Notes: generated from the letters alone by a model not told the origin. Shown: positions 45,791 through 58,428, counted from the first letter of the stretch. The stretch is 64,000 bases of DNA from Balanoglossus misakiensis (GCA_040954595.2 CM082577.2:20336001-20400000); one strand, 5' to 3'. Numbers and translations: made by a program.

Positions 45791-46049
45791 GAAAGATGGT
45801 TGAATTTCTCCTACTATAAACCTGAATCCTACACCATTGAACACATAGCCCGACTTGGCTAATTTTGTGGGTAACCGATCGACCTTCCATAGCTTATAAG
45901 GCAAGTAGGATCAAAAAATATGGTTGCTTTGTTCTGCAAAAAGTGGTTTTAGAATTCAGGCACTTTCAGAAAAGGAAGAAACGTACACTTGCGACAAAAA
46001 TGTTATCCATCAGGCTTCTCTTTAATGGAAAAGTTGGATAAAAAAATGA

Positions 46050-46168
46050 AGCCTACAGCACGTAGTATTCCCAGGCGGTCTCCCATCCAAGTACTAACTA
46101 CGCCCAACGCAGGTTTGCTTCGGTGATCAGACGAGAACCGGCTTATTCTACGTGGTATGGCCGTAGGC
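46050..46168 (-). rRNA. 5S rRNA, copy 41 (consensus)
   Basis: No gene difference seen. Confidence 0.95.
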
Positions 46169-46428
46169 GAAAGATGGTTGAATTTCTCCTACTATAAACC
46201 TGAATCCTACACCATTGAACACATAGCCCGACTTGGCTAATTTTGTGGGTAACCGATCGACCTTCCATAGCTTATAAGGCAAGTGGGATCAAAACATATG
46301 GTTTGTTTTGTTCTGCAAAAAGTGTTTTTAGAATTCAGGCACTTTCAGAAAAGGAAGAAACGGACACTTGCGACAAAAATGTTATCCATCAGGCTACTCT
46401 TTAATGGAAAAGTTGGAAAATAAAATGA

Positions 46429-46547
46429 AGCCTACAGCACGTAGTATTCCCAGGCGGTCTCCCATCCAAGTACTAACTACGCCCAACGCAGGTTTGCTTC
46501 GGTGATCAGACGAGAACCGGCTTATTCTACGTGGTATGGCCGTAGGC
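46429..46547 (-). rRNA. 5S rRNA, copy 42 (consensus)
   Basis: Gene as copy 1; upstream spacer variant GGTTGATTTTCTCC shared with copies 46 and 52. Confidence 0.95.
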
Positions 46548-46807
46548 GAAAGATGGTTGATTTTCTCCTACTATAAACCTGAATCCTACACCATTGAACA
46601 CATAGCCCGACTTGGCTAATTTTGTGGGTAACCGATCGACCTTCCATAGCTTATAAGGCAAGTGGGATAAAAAAATATGGTTTGTTTTTTTCTGCAAAAA
46701 GTGTTTTTAGAATTCAGGCACTTTCAGAAAAGGAAGAAACGTACACTTGCGACAAAAATGTTATCCATCAGGCTACTCTTTAATGGAAAAGTTGGATAAA
46801 AAAATGA

Positions 46808-46926
46808 AGCCTACAGCACGTAGTATTCCCAGGCGGTCTCCCATCCAAGTACTAACTACGCCCAACGCAGGTTTGCTTCGGTGATCAGACGAGAACCGGC
46901 TTATTCTACGTGGTATGGCCGTAGGC
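46808..46926 (-). rRNA. 5S rRNA, copy 43 (consensus)
   Basis: No gene difference seen. Confidence 0.95.
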
Positions 46927-47185
46927 GAAAGATGGTTGAATTTCTCCTACTATAAACCTGAATCCTACACCATTGAACACATAGCCCGACTTGGCTAATT
47001 TTGTGGGTAACCGATCGACCTTCCATAGCTTATAAGGCAAGTGGGATCAAAACATATGGTTTGTTTTGTTCTGCAAAAAGTGTTTTTAGAATTCAGGCAC
47101 TTTCAGAAAAGGAAGAAACGTACACTTGCGACAAAAATGTTATCCATCAGGCTACTCTTTAATGGAAAAGTTGGATAAAAAATGA

Positions 47186-47304
47186 AGCCTACAGCACTTA
47201 GTATTCCCAGGCGGTCTCCCATCCAAGTACTAACTACGCCCAACGCAGGTTTGCTTCGGTGATCAGACGAGAACCGGCTTATTCTACGTGGTATGGCCGT
47301 AGGC
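47186..47304 (-). rRNA. 5S rRNA, copy 44
   Basis: C107A. Confidence 0.93.
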
Positions 47305-47563
47305 GAAAGATGATTGAATTTCTCCTACTATAAACCCGAATCCTACACCATTGAACACATATCCCGACTTGGCTAATTTTGTGGGTAACCGATCGACCTT
47401 CCATAGCTTATAAGGCAAGTAGGATAAAAAAATATGGTTGCTTTGTTCTGCAAAAAGTGGTTTTAGAATTCAGGCACTTTCAGAAAAGGAAGAAACGTAC
47501 ACTTGCGACAAAAATGTTATCCATCAGGCTTCTCTTTAATGGAAAAGTTGGATAAAAAAATGA

Positions 47564-47682
47564 AGCCTACAGCACGTAGTATTCCCAGGCGGTCTCCCAT
47601 CCAAGTACTAACTACGCCCAACGCAGGTTTGCTTCGGTGATCAGACGAGAACCGGCTTATTCTACGTGGTATGGCCGTAGGC
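47564..47682 (-). rRNA. 5S rRNA, copy 45 (consensus)
   Basis: Copies 45-48 repeat copies 41-44 with a shift of 1514 bp. Confidence 0.95.
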
Positions 47683-47942
47683 GAAAGATGGTTGAATTTC
47701 TCCTACTATAAACCTGAATCCTACACCATTGAACACATAGCCCGACTTGGCTAATTTTGTGGGTAACCGATCGACCTTCCATAGCTTATAAGGCAAGTGG
47801 GATCAAAACATATGGTTTGTTTTGTTCTGCAAAAAGTGTTTTTAGAATTCAGGCACTTTCAGAAAAGGAAGAAACGGACACTTGCGACAAAAATGTTATC
47901 CATCAGGCTACTCTTTAATGGAAAAGTTGGAAAATAAAATGA

Positions 47943-48061
47943 AGCCTACAGCACGTAGTATTCCCAGGCGGTCTCCCATCCAAGTACTAACTACGCCCAA
48001 CGCAGGTTTGCTTCGGTGATCAGACGAGAACCGGCTTATTCTACGTGGTATGGCCGTAGGC
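47943..48061 (-). rRNA. 5S rRNA, copy 46 (consensus)
   Basis: Spacer variant GGTTGATTTTCTCC upstream. Confidence 0.95.
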
Positions 48062-48321
48062 GAAAGATGGTTGATTTTCTCCTACTATAAACCTGAATCC
48101 TACACCATTGAACACATAGCCCGACTTGGCTAATTTTGTGGGTAACCGATCGACCTTCCATAGCTTATAAGGCAAGTGGGATAAAAAAATATGGTTTGTT
48201 TTTTTCTGCAAAAAGTGTTTTTAGAATTCAGGCACTTTCAGAAAAGGAAGAAACGTACACTTGCGACAAAAATGTTATCCATCAGGCTACTCTTTAATGG
48301 AAAAGTTGGATAAAAAAATGA

Positions 48322-48440
48322 AGCCTACAGCACGTAGTATTCCCAGGCGGTCTCCCATCCAAGTACTAACTACGCCCAACGCAGGTTTGCTTCGGTGATC
48401 AGACGAGAACCGGCTTATTCTACGTGGTATGGCCGTAGGC
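48322..48440 (-). rRNA. 5S rRNA, copy 47 (consensus)
   Basis: No gene difference seen. Confidence 0.95.
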
Positions 48441-48699
48441 GAAAGATGGTTGAATTTCTCCTACTATAAACCTGAATCCTACACCATTGAACACATAGCC
48501 CGACTTGGCTAATTTTGTGGGTAACCGATCGACCTTCCATAGCTTATAAGGCAAGTGGGATCAAAACATATGGTTTGTTTTGTTCTGCAAAAAGTGTTTT
48601 TAGAATTCAGGCACTTTCAGAAAAGGAAGAAACGTACACTTGCGACAAAAATGTTATCCATCAGGCTACTCTTTAATGGAAAAGTTGGATAAAAAATGA

Positions 48700-48818
48700 A
48701 GCCTACAGCACTTAGTATTCCCAGGCGGTCTCCCATCCAAGTACTAACTACGCCCAACGCAGGTTTGCTTCGGTGATCAGACGAGAACCGGCTTATTCTA
48801 CGTGGTATGGCCGTAGGC
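48700..48818 (-). rRNA. 5S rRNA, copy 48
   Basis: C107A. Confidence 0.93.
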
Positions 48819-49077
48819 GAAAGATGATTGAATTTCTCCTACTATAAACCCGAATCCTACACCATTGAACACATATCCCGACTTGGCTAATTTTGTGGGT
48901 AACCGATCGACCTTCCATAGCTTATAAGGCAAGTGGGATCAAAAAATATGGTTGCTTTGTTCTGCAAAAAGTGGTTTTAGAATTCAGGCACTTTCAGAAA
49001 AGGAAGAAACGTACACTTGCGACAAAAATGTTATCCATCAGGCTACTCTTTAATGGAAAAGTTGGATAAAAAAATGA

Positions 49078-49196
49078 AGCCTACAGCACGTAGTATTCCC
49101 AGGCGGTCTCCCATCCAAGTACTAACTACGCCCAACGCAGGTTTGCTTCGGTGATCAGACGAGAACCGGCTTATTCTACGTGGTATGGCCGTAGGC
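49078..49196 (-). rRNA. 5S rRNA, copy 49 (consensus)
   Basis: Copies 49-52 repeat copies 39-42 with a 3785 bp shift. Confidence 0.95.
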
Positions 49197-49456
49197 GAAA
49201 GATGGTTGAATTTCTCCTACTATAAACCTGAATCCTACACCATTGAACACATAGCCCGACTTGGCTAATTTTGTGGGTAACCGATCGACCTTCCATAGCT
49301 TATAAGGCAAGTGGGATCAAAACATATGGTTTGTTTTGTTCCGCAAAAAGTGTTTTTAGAATTCAGGCACTTTCAGAAAAGGAAGAAACGGACACTTGCG
49401 ACAAAAATGTTATCCATCAGGCTACTCTTTAATGGAAAAGTTGGAAAATAAAATGA

Positions 49457-49575
49457 AGCCTACAGCACGTAGTATTCCCAGGCGGTCTCCCATCCAAGTA
49501 CTAACTACGCCCAACGCAGGTTTGCTTCAGTGATCAGACGAGAACCGGCTTATTCTACGTGGTATGGCCGTAGGC
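49457..49575 (-). rRNA. 5S rRNA, copy 50
   Basis: C47T. Confidence 0.93.
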
Positions 49576-49834
49576 GAAAGATGGTTGAATTTCTCCTACT
49601 ATAAACCTGAATCCTACACCATTGAACACATAGCCCGACTTGGCTAATTTTGTGGGTAACCGATCGACCTTCCATAGCTTATAAGGCAAGTGGGATCAAA
49701 AAATATGGTTGCTTTGTTCTGCAAAAAGTGGTTTTAGAATTCAGGCACTTTCAGAAAAGGAAGAAACGTACACTTGCGACAAAAATGTTATCCATCAGGC
49801 TTCTCTTTAATGGAAAAGTTGGATAAAAAAATGA

Positions 49835-49953
49835 AGCCTACAGCACGTAGTATTCCCAGGCGGTCTCCCATCCAAGTACTAACTACGCCCAACGCAGGTT
49901 TGCTTCGGTGATCAGACGAGAACCGGCTTATTCTACGTGGTATGGCCGTAGGC
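49835..49953 (-). rRNA. 5S rRNA, copy 51 (consensus)
   Basis: No gene difference seen. Confidence 0.95.
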
Positions 49954-50213
49954 GAAAGATGGTTGAATTTCTCCTACTATAAACCTGAATCCTACACCAT
50001 TGAACACATAGCCCGACTTGGCTAATTTTGTGGGTAACCGATCGACCTTCCATAGCTTATAAGGCAAGTGGGATCAAAACATATGGTTTGTTTTGTTCTG
50101 CAAAAAGTGTTTTTAGAATTCAGGCACTTTCAGAAAAGGAAGAAACGGACACTTGCGACAAAAATGTTATCCATCAGGCTACTCTTTAATGGAAAAGTTG
50201 GAAAATAAAATGA

Positions 50214-50332
50214 AGCCTACAGCACGTAGTATTCCCAGGCGGTCTCCCATCCAAGTACTAACTACGCCCAACGCAGGTTTGCTTCGGTGATCAGACGAGA
50301 ACCGGCTTATTCTACGTGGTATGGCCGTAGGC
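50214..50332 (-). rRNA. 5S rRNA, copy 52 (consensus)
   Basis: Spacer variant GGTTGATTTTCTCC upstream. Confidence 0.95.
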
Positions 50333-50591
50333 GAAAGATGGTTGATTTTCTCCTACTATAAACCTGAATCCTACACCATTGAACACATAGCCCGACTTGG
50401 CTAATTTTGTGGGTAACCGATCGACCTTCCATAGCTTATAAGGCAAGTGGGATCAAAAAATATGGTTGCTTTGTTCTGCAAAAAGTGGTTTTAGAATTCA
50501 GGCACTTTCAGAAAAGGAAGAAACGTACACTTGCGACAAAAATGTTATCCATCAGGCTACTCTTTAATGGAAAAGTTGGATAAAAAAATGA

Positions 50592-50710
50592 AGCCTACAG
50601 CACGTAATATTCCCAGGCGGTCTCCCATCCAAGTACTAACTACGCCCAACGCAGGTTTGCTTCGGTGATCAGACGAGAACCGGCTTATTCTACGTGGTAT
50701 GGCCGTAGGC
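50592..50710 (-). rRNA. 5S rRNA, copy 53
   Basis: C104T, first of seven more such copies to the right. Confidence 0.93.
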
Positions 50711-50923
50711 GAAAGATGGTTGAATTTCTCCTACTATAAACCTGAATCCTACACCATTGAACACATAGCCCGACTTGGCTAATTTTGTGGGTAACCGATC
50801 GACATTCCATAGCTTATAAGGCAAGTGGGATAAAAAAATATGGTTTGTTTTTTTCTGCAAAAAGTGTTTTTAGAATTCAGGCACTTTCAGAAAAGGAAGA
50901 AACGGACACTTGCGACAAAAATG

Positions 50924-50974
50924 CTTCGGTGATCAGACGAGAACCAGCTTATTCTACGTGGTATGGCCGTAGGC
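50924..50974 (-). pseudogene. Deleted 5S rRNA, short unit 4
   Basis: Sense nt 1-51 only, with an extra change C29T; same deletion junction as units 2 and 3. Confidence 0.93.
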
Positions 50975-51234
50975 GAAAGATGGTTGAATTTCTCCTACTA
51001 TAAACCTGAATCCTACACCATTGAACACATAGCCCGACTTGGCTAATTTTGTGGGTAACCGATCGACCTTCCATAGCTTATAAGGCAAGTGGGATCAAAA
51101 CATATGGTTTGTTTTGTTCTGCAAAAAGTGTTTTTAGAATTCAGGCACTTTCAGAAAAGGAAGAAACGTACACTTGCGACAAAAATGTCATCCATCAGGC
51201 TACTCTTTAATGGAAAAGTTGCATAAAAAAATGA

Positions 51235-51353
51235 AGCCTACAGCACGTAGTATTCCCAGGCGGTCTCCCATCCAAGTACTAACTACGCCCAACGCAGGTT
51301 TGCTTCGGTGATCAGACGAGAACCGGCTTATTCTACGTGGTATGGCCGTAGGC
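51235..51353 (-). rRNA. 5S rRNA, copy 54 (consensus)
   Basis: Spacer downstream reads GTTGCATAAAA on the plus strand. Confidence 0.95.
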
Positions 51354-51613
51354 GAAAGATGGTTGACTTTCTCCTACTATAAACATGAATCCTACAACAT
51401 TGAACACATAGCCCGACTTGGCTAATTTTGTGGGTAACCGATCGACCTTCCATAGCTTATAAGGCAAGTGGGATCAAAACATATGGTTTGTTTTGTTCTG
51501 CAAAAAGTGTTTTTAGAATTCAGGCACTTTCAGAAAAGGAAGAAACGGACACTTGCGACAAAAATGTTATCCATCAGGCTACTCTTTAATGGAAAAGTTG
51601 TATAAAAAAATGA

Positions 51614-51732
51614 AGCCTACAGCACGTAGTATTCCCAGGCGGTCTCCCATCCAAGTACTAACTACGCCCAACGCAGGTTTGCTTCGGTGATCAGACGAGA
51701 ACCGGCTTATTCTACGTGGTATGGCCGTAGGC
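51614..51732 (-). rRNA. 5S rRNA, copy 55 (consensus)
   Basis: Spacer variant GTTGTATAAAA, shared with copies 58 and 64. Confidence 0.95.
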
Positions 51733-51990
51733 GAAAGATGGTTGAATTTCTCCTACTATAAACCTGAATCCTACACCATTGAACACATAGCCCGACTTGG
51801 CTAATTTTGTGGGTAACCGATCGACCTTCCATAGCTTATAAGGCAAGTGGGATAAAAAAATATGGTTTGTTTTTTTCTGCAAAAAGTGTTTTTAGAATTC
51901 AGGCACTTTCAGAAAAGGAAGAAACGGACACTTGGACAAAAATGTTATCCATCAGTCTACTCTTTAATGGAAAAGTTGGGAAAAAAATGA

Positions 51991-52109
51991 AGCCTACAGC
52001 ACGTAATATTCCCAGGCGGTCTCCCATCCAAGTACTAACTACGCCCAACGCAGGTTTGCTTCGGTGATCAGACGAGAACCGGCTTATTCTACGTGGTATG
52101 GCCGTAGGC
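51991..52109 (-). rRNA. 5S rRNA, copy 56
   Basis: C104T, linked to the spacer deletion variant CACTTGGACAAA. Confidence 0.93.
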
Positions 52110-52369
52110 GAAAGATGGTTGAATTTCTCCTACTATAAACCTGAATCCTACACCATTGAACACATAGCCCGACTTGGCTAATTTTGTGGGTAACCGATCG
52201 ACCTTCCATAGCTTATAAGGCAAGTGGGATCAAAACATATGGTTTGTTTTGTTCTGCAAAAAGTGTTTTTAGAATTCAGGCACTTTCAGAAAAGGAAGAA
52301 ACGTACACTTGCGACAAAAATGTCATCCATCAGGCTACTCTTTAATGGAAAAGTTGCATAAAAAAATGA

Positions 52370-52488
52370 AGCCTACAGCACGTAGTATTCCCAGGCGGTC
52401 TCCCATCCAAGTACTAACTACGCCCAACGCAGGTTTGCTTCGGTGATCAGACGAGAACCGGCTTATTCTACGTGGTATGGCCGTAGGC
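52370..52488 (-). rRNA. 5S rRNA, copy 57 (consensus)
   Basis: Copies 57-59 repeat copies 54-56 with a 1135 bp shift. Confidence 0.95.
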
Positions 52489-52748
52489 GAAAGATGGTTG
52501 ACTTTCTCCTACTATAAACCTGAATCCTACAACATTGAACACATAGCCCGACTTGGCTAATTTTGTGGGTAACCGATCGACCTTCCATAGCTTATAAGGC
52601 AAGTGGGATCAAAACATATGGTTTGTTTTGTTCTGCAAAAAGTGTTTTTAGAATTCAGGCACTTTCAGAAAAGGAAGAAACGGACACTTGCGACAAAAAT
52701 GTTATCCATCAGGCTACTCTTTAATGGAAAAGTTGTATAAAAAAATGA

Positions 52749-52867
52749 AGCCTACAGCACGTAGTATTCCCAGGCGGTCTCCCATCCAAGTACTAACTAC
52801 GCCCAACGCAGGTTTGCTTCGGTGATCAGACGAGAACCGGCTTATTCTACGTGGTATGGCCGTAGGC
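52749..52867 (-). rRNA. 5S rRNA, copy 58 (consensus)
   Basis: No gene difference seen. Confidence 0.95.
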
Positions 52868-53125
52868 GAAAGATGGTTGAATTTCTCCTACTATAAACCT
52901 GAATCCTACACCATTGAACACATAGCCCGACTTGGCTAATTTTGTGGGTAACCGATCGACCTTCCATAGCTTATAAGGCAAGTGGGATAAAAAAATATGG
53001 TTTGTTTTTTTCTGCAAAAAGTGTTTTTAGAATTCAGGCACTTTCAGAAAAGGAAGAAACGGACACTTGGACAAAAATGTTATCCATCAGTCTACATTTT
53101 AATGGAAAAGTTGGGAAAAAAATGA

Positions 53126-53244
53126 AGCCTACAGCACGTAATATTCCCAGGCGGTCTCCCATCCAAGTACTAACTACGCCCAACGCAGGTTTGCTTCGGT
53201 GATCAGACGAGAACCGGCTTATTCTACGTGGTATGGCCGTAGGC
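53126..53244 (-). rRNA. 5S rRNA, copy 59
   Basis: C104T with CACTTGGACAAA spacer. Confidence 0.93.
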
Positions 53245-53504
53245 GAAAGATGGTTGAATTTCTCCTACTATAAACCTGAATCCTACACCATTGAACACAT
53301 AGCCCGACTTGGCTAATTTTGTGGGTAACCGATCGACCTTCCATAGCTTATAAGGCAAGTGGGATCAAAACATATGGTTTGTTTTGTTCTGCAAAAAGTG
53401 TTTTTAGAATTCAGGCACTTTCAGAAAAGGAAGAAACGTACACTTGCGACAAAAATGTCATCCATCAGGCTACTCTTTAATGGAAAAGTTGGATAAAAAA
53501 ATGA

Positions 53505-53623
53505 AGCCTACAGCACGTAGTATTCCCAGGCGGTCTCCCATCCAAGTACTAACTACGCCCAACGCAGGTTTGCTTCGGTGATCAGACGAGAACCGGCTTA
53601 TTCTACGTGGTATGGCCGTAGGC
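53505..53623 (-). rRNA. 5S rRNA, copy 60 (consensus)
   Basis: No gene difference seen. Confidence 0.95.
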
Positions 53624-53883
53624 GAAAGATGGTTGACTTTCTCCTACTATAAACCTGAATCCTACAACATTGAACACATAGCCCGACTTGGCTAATTTTG
53701 TGGGTAACCGATCGACCTTCCATAGCTTATAAGGCAAGTGGGATCAAAACATATGGTTTGTTTTGTTCTGCAAAAAGTGTTTTTAGAATTCAGGCACTTT
53801 CAGAAAAGGAAGAAACGGACACTTGCGACAAAAATGTTATCCATCAGGCTACTCTTTAATGGAAAAGTTGGATAAAAAAATGA

Positions 53884-54002
53884 AGCCTACAGCACGTAGT
53901 ATTCCCAGGCGGTCTCCCATCCAAGTACTAACTACGCCCAACGCAGGTTTGCTTCGGTGATCAGACGAGAACCGGCTTATTCTACGTGGTATGGCCGTAG
54001 GC
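53884..54002 (-). rRNA. 5S rRNA, copy 61 (consensus)
   Basis: The upstream TATA-like box is altered (plus strand CTATAGACC). Confidence 0.95.
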
Positions 54003-54262
54003 GAAAGATGGTTGACTTTCTCCTACTATAGACCTGAATCCTACAACATTGAACACATAGCCCGACTTGGCTAATTTTGTGGGTAACCGATCGACCTTCC
54101 ATAGCTTATAAGGCAAGTGGGATCAAAACATATGGTTTGTTTTGTTCTGCAAAAAGTGTTTTTAGAATTCAGGCACTTTCAGAAAAGGAAGAAACGGACA
54201 CTTGCGACAAAAATGTTATCCATCAGGCTACTCTTTAATGGAAAAGTTGGATAAAAAAATGA

Positions 54263-54381
54263 AGCCTACAGCACGTAGTATTCCCAGGCGGTCTCCCATC
54301 CAAGTACTAACTACGCCCAACGCAGGTTTGCTTCGGTGATCAGACGAGAACCGGCTTATTCTACGTGGTATGGCCGTAGGC
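54263..54381 (-). rRNA. 5S rRNA, copy 62 (consensus)
   Basis: No gene difference seen. Confidence 0.95.
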
Positions 54382-54639
54382 GAAAGATGGTTGAATTTCT
54401 CCTACTATAAACCTGAATCCTACACCATTGAACACATAGCCCGACTTGGCTAATTTTGTGGGTAACCGATCGACCTTCCATAGCTTATAAGGCAAGTGGG
54501 ATCAAAAAATATGGTTTGTTTTTTTCTGCAAAAAGTGTTTTTAGAATTCAGGCACTTTCAGAAAAGGAAGAAACGGACACTTGGACAAAAATGTTATCCA
54601 TCAGGCTACTCTTTAATGGAAAAGTTGGGAAAAAAATGA

Positions 54640-54758
54640 AGCCTACAGCACGTAATATTCCCAGGCGGTCTCCCATCCAAGTACTAACTACGCCCAACGC
54701 AGGTTTGCTTCGGTGATCAGACGAGAACCGGCTTATTCTACGTGGTATGGCCGTAGGC
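54640..54758 (-). rRNA. 5S rRNA, copy 63
   Basis: C104T with CACTTGGACAAA spacer. Confidence 0.93.
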
Positions 54759-55018
54759 GAAAGATGGTTGAATTTCTCCTACTATAAACCTGAATCCTAC
54801 ACCATTGAACACATAGCCCGACTTGGCTAATTTTGTGGGTAACCGATCGACATTCCATAGCTTATAAGGCAAGTGGGATCAAAACATATGGTTTGTTTTG
54901 TTCTGCAAAAAGTGTTTTTAGAATTCAGGCACTTTCAGAAAAGGAAGAAACGGACACTTGCGACAAAAATGTTATCCATCAGGCTACTCTTTAATGGAAA
55001 AGTTGTATAAAAAAATGA

Positions 55019-55137
55019 AGCCTACAGCACGTAGTATTCCCAGGCGGTCTCCCATCCAAGTACTAACTACGCCCAACGCAGGTTTGCTTCGGTGATCAGA
55101 CGAGAACCGGCTTATTCTACGTGGTATGGCCGTAGGC
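55019..55137 (-). rRNA. 5S rRNA, copy 64 (consensus)
   Basis: Spacer variant GTTGTATAAAA. Confidence 0.95.
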
Positions 55138-55395
55138 GAAAGATGGTTGAATTTCTCCTACTATAAACCTGAATCCTACACCATTGAACACATAGCCCGA
55201 CTTGGCTAATTTTGTGGGTAACCGATCGACCTTCCATAGCTTATAAGGCAAGTGGGATAAAAAAATATGGTTTGTTTTTTTCTGCAAAAAGTGTTTTTAG
55301 AATTCAGGCACTTTCAGAAAAGGAAGAAACGGACACTTGGACAAAAATGTTATCCATCAGTCTACTCTTTAATGGAAAAGTTGGGAAAAAAATGA

Positions 55396-55514
55396 AGCCT
55401 ACAGCACGTAATATTCCCAGGCGGTCTCCCATCCAAGTACTAACTACGCCCAACGCAGGTTTGCTTCGGTGATCAGACGAGAACCGGCTTATTCTACGTG
55501 GTATGGCCGTAGGC
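55396..55514 (-). rRNA. 5S rRNA, copy 65
   Basis: C104T with CACTTGGACAAA spacer. Confidence 0.93.
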
Positions 55515-55774
55515 GAAAGATGGTTGAATTTCTCCTACTATAAACCTGAATCCTACACCATTGAACACATAGCCCGACTTGGCTAATTTTGTGGGTAACC
55601 GATCGACCTTCCATAGCTTATAAGGCAAGTGGGATCAAAACATATGGTTTGTTTTGTTCTGCAAAAAGTGTTTTTAGAATTCAGGCACTTTCAGAAAAGG
55701 AAGAAACGGACACTTGCGACAAAAATGTTATCCATCAGGCTACTCTTTAATGGAAAAGTTGGATAAAAAAATGA

Positions 55775-55893
55775 AGCCTACAGCACGTAGTATTCCCAGG
55801 CGGTCTCCCATCCAAGTACTAACTACGCCCAACGCAGGTTTGCTTCGGTGATCAGACGAGAACCGGCTTATTCTACGTGGTATGGCCGTAGGC
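55775..55893 (-). rRNA. 5S rRNA, copy 66 (consensus)
   Basis: No gene difference seen. Confidence 0.95.
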
Positions 55894-56151
55894 GAAAGAT
55901 GGTTGAATTTCTCCTACTATAAACCTGAATCCTACACCATTGAACACATAGCCCGACTTGGCTAATTTTGTGGGTAACCGATCGACCTTCCATAGCTTAT
56001 AAGGCAAGTGGGATCAAAAAATATGGTTTGTTTTTTTCTGCAAAAAGTGTTTTTAGAATTCAGGCACTTTCAGAAAAGGAAGAAACGGACACTTGGACAA
56101 AAATGTTATCCATCAGGCTACTCTTTAATGGAAAAGTTGGGAAAAAAATGA

Positions 56152-56270
56152 AGCCTACAGCACGTAATATTCCCAGGCGGTCTCCCATCCAAGTACTAAC
56201 TACGCCCAACGCAGGTTTGCTTCGGTGATCAGACGAGAACCGGCTTATTCTACGTGGTATGGCCGTAGGC
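56152..56270 (-). rRNA. 5S rRNA, copy 67
   Basis: C104T; copies 63, 65 and 67 alternate with consensus copies at 756 bp, a two-unit period. Confidence 0.93.
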
Positions 56271-56483
56271 GAAAGATGGTTGAATTTCTCCTACTATAAA
56301 CCTGAATCCTACACCATTGAACACATAGCCCGACTTGGCTAATTTTGTGGGTAACCGATCGACATTCCATAGCTTATAAGGCAAGTGGGATAAAAAAATA
56401 TGGTTTGTTTTGTTCTGCAAAAAGTGTTTTTAGAATTCAGGCACTTTCAGAAAAGGAAGAAACGGACACTTGCGACAAAAATG

Positions 56484-56534
56484 CTTCGGTGATCAGACGA
56501 GAACCGGCTTATTCTACGTGGTATGGCCGTAGGC
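56484..56534 (-). pseudogene. Deleted 5S rRNA, short unit 5
   Basis: Sense nt 1-51 only; same deletion junction. Confidence 0.93.
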
Positions 56535-56794
56535 GAAAGATGGTTGAATTTCTCCTACTATAAACCTGAATCCTACACCATTGAACACATAGCCCGACTT
56601 GGCTAATTTTGTGGGTAACCGATCGACCTTCCATAGCTTATAAGGCAAGTGGGATCAAAACATATGGTTTGTTTTGTTCTGCAAAAAGTGTTTTTAGAAT
56701 TCAGGCACTTTCAGAAAAGGAAGAAACGCACACTTGCGACAAAAATGTCATCCATCAGGCTACTCTTTAATGGAAAAGTTGGATAAAAAAATGA

Positions 56795-56913
56795 AGCCTA
56801 CAGCACGTAGTATTCCCAGGCGGTCTCCCATCCAAGTACTAACTACGCCCAACGCAGGTTTGCTTCGGTGATCAGACGAGAACCGGCTTATTCTACGTGG
56901 TATGGCCGTAGGC
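56795..56913 (-). rRNA. 5S rRNA, copy 68 (consensus)
   Basis: No gene difference seen. Confidence 0.95.
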
Positions 56914-57173
56914 GAAAGATGGTTGACTTTCTCCTACTATAAACCTGAATCCTACAACATTGAACACATAGCCCGACTTGGCTAATTTTGTGGGTAACCG
57001 ATCGACCTTCCATAGCTTATAAGGCAAGTGGGATCAAAACATATGGTTTGTTTTGTTCTGCAAAAAGTGTTTTTAGAATTCAGGCACTTTCAGAAAAGGA
57101 AGAAACGGACACTTGCGACAAAAATGTTATCCATCAGGCTACTCTTTAATGGAAAAGTTGGATAAAAAAATGA

Positions 57174-57292
57174 AGCCTACAGCACGTAGTATTCCCAGGC
57201 GGTCTCCCATCCAAGTACTAACTACGCCCAACGCAGGTTTGCTTCGGTGATCAGACGAGAACCGGCTTATTCTACGTGGTATGGCCGTAGGC
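57174..57292 (-). rRNA. 5S rRNA, copy 69 (consensus)
   Basis: No gene difference seen. Confidence 0.95.
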
Positions 57293-57552
57293 GAAAGATG
57301 GTTGAATTTCTCCTACTATAAACCTGAATCCTACACCATTGAACACATAGCCCTACTTGGCTAATTTTGTGGGTAACCGATCGACCTTCCATAGCTTATA
57401 AGGCAAGTGGGATAAAAAAATATGGTTTGTTTTTTTCTGCAAAAAGTGTTTTTAGAATTCAGGCACTTTCAGAAAAGGAAGAAACGGACACTTGCGACAA
57501 AAATGTTATCCATCAGGCTACTCTTTAATGGAAAAGTTGGAAAATAAAATGA

Positions 57553-57671
57553 AGCCTACAGCACGTAGTATTCCCAGGCGGTCTCCCATCCAAGTACTAA
57601 CTACGCCCAACGCAGGTTTGCTTCGGTGATCAGACGAGAACCGGCTTATTCTACGTGGTATGGCCGTAGGC
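57553..57671 (-). rRNA. 5S rRNA, copy 70 (consensus)
   Basis: No gene difference seen. Confidence 0.95.
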
Positions 57672-57930
57672 GAAAGATGGTTGAATTTCTCCTACTATAA
57701 ACCTGAATCCTACACCATTGAACACATAGCCCGACTTGGCTAATTTTGTGGGTAACCGATCGACCTTCCATAGCTTATAAGGCAAGTGGGATAAAAAAAA
57801 AATGGTTTGTTTTGTTCTGCAAAAAGTGTTTTTAGAATTCAGGCACTTTCAGAAAAGGAAGAAACGGACACTTGGACAAAAATGTTATCCATCAGGCTAC
57901 TCTTTAATGGAAAAGTTGGGAAAAAAATGA

Positions 57931-58049
57931 AGCCTACAGCACGTAATATTCCCAGGCGGTCTCCCATCCAAGTACTAACTACGCCCAACGCAGGTTTGCT
58001 TCGGTGATCAGACGAGAACCGGCTTATTCTACGTGGTATGGCCGTAGGC
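57931..58049 (-). rRNA. 5S rRNA, copy 71
   Basis: C104T with CACTTGGACAAA spacer. Confidence 0.93.
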
Positions 58050-58309
58050 GAAAGATGGTTGAATTTCTCCTACTATAAACCTGAATCCTACACCATTGAA
58101 CACATAGCCCGACTTGGCTAATTTTGTGGGTAACCGATCGACCTTCCATAGCTTATAAGGCAAGTGGGATCAAAACATATGGTTTGTTTTGTTCTGCAAA
58201 AAGTGTTTTTAGAATTCAGGCACTTTCAGAAAAGGAAGAAACGGACACTTGCGACAAAAATGTTATCCATCAGGCTACTCTTTAATGGAAAAGTTGGAAA
58301 ATAAAATGA

Positions 58310-58428
58310 AGCCTACAGCACGTAGTATTCCCAGGCGGTCTCCCATCCAAGTACTAACTACGCCCAACGCAGGTTTCCTTCGGTGATCAGACGAGAACCG
58401 GCTTATTCTACGTGGTATGGCCGTAGGC
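58310..58428 (-). rRNA. 5S rRNA, copy 72
   Basis: C52G, in the A-box region. Confidence 0.92.
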
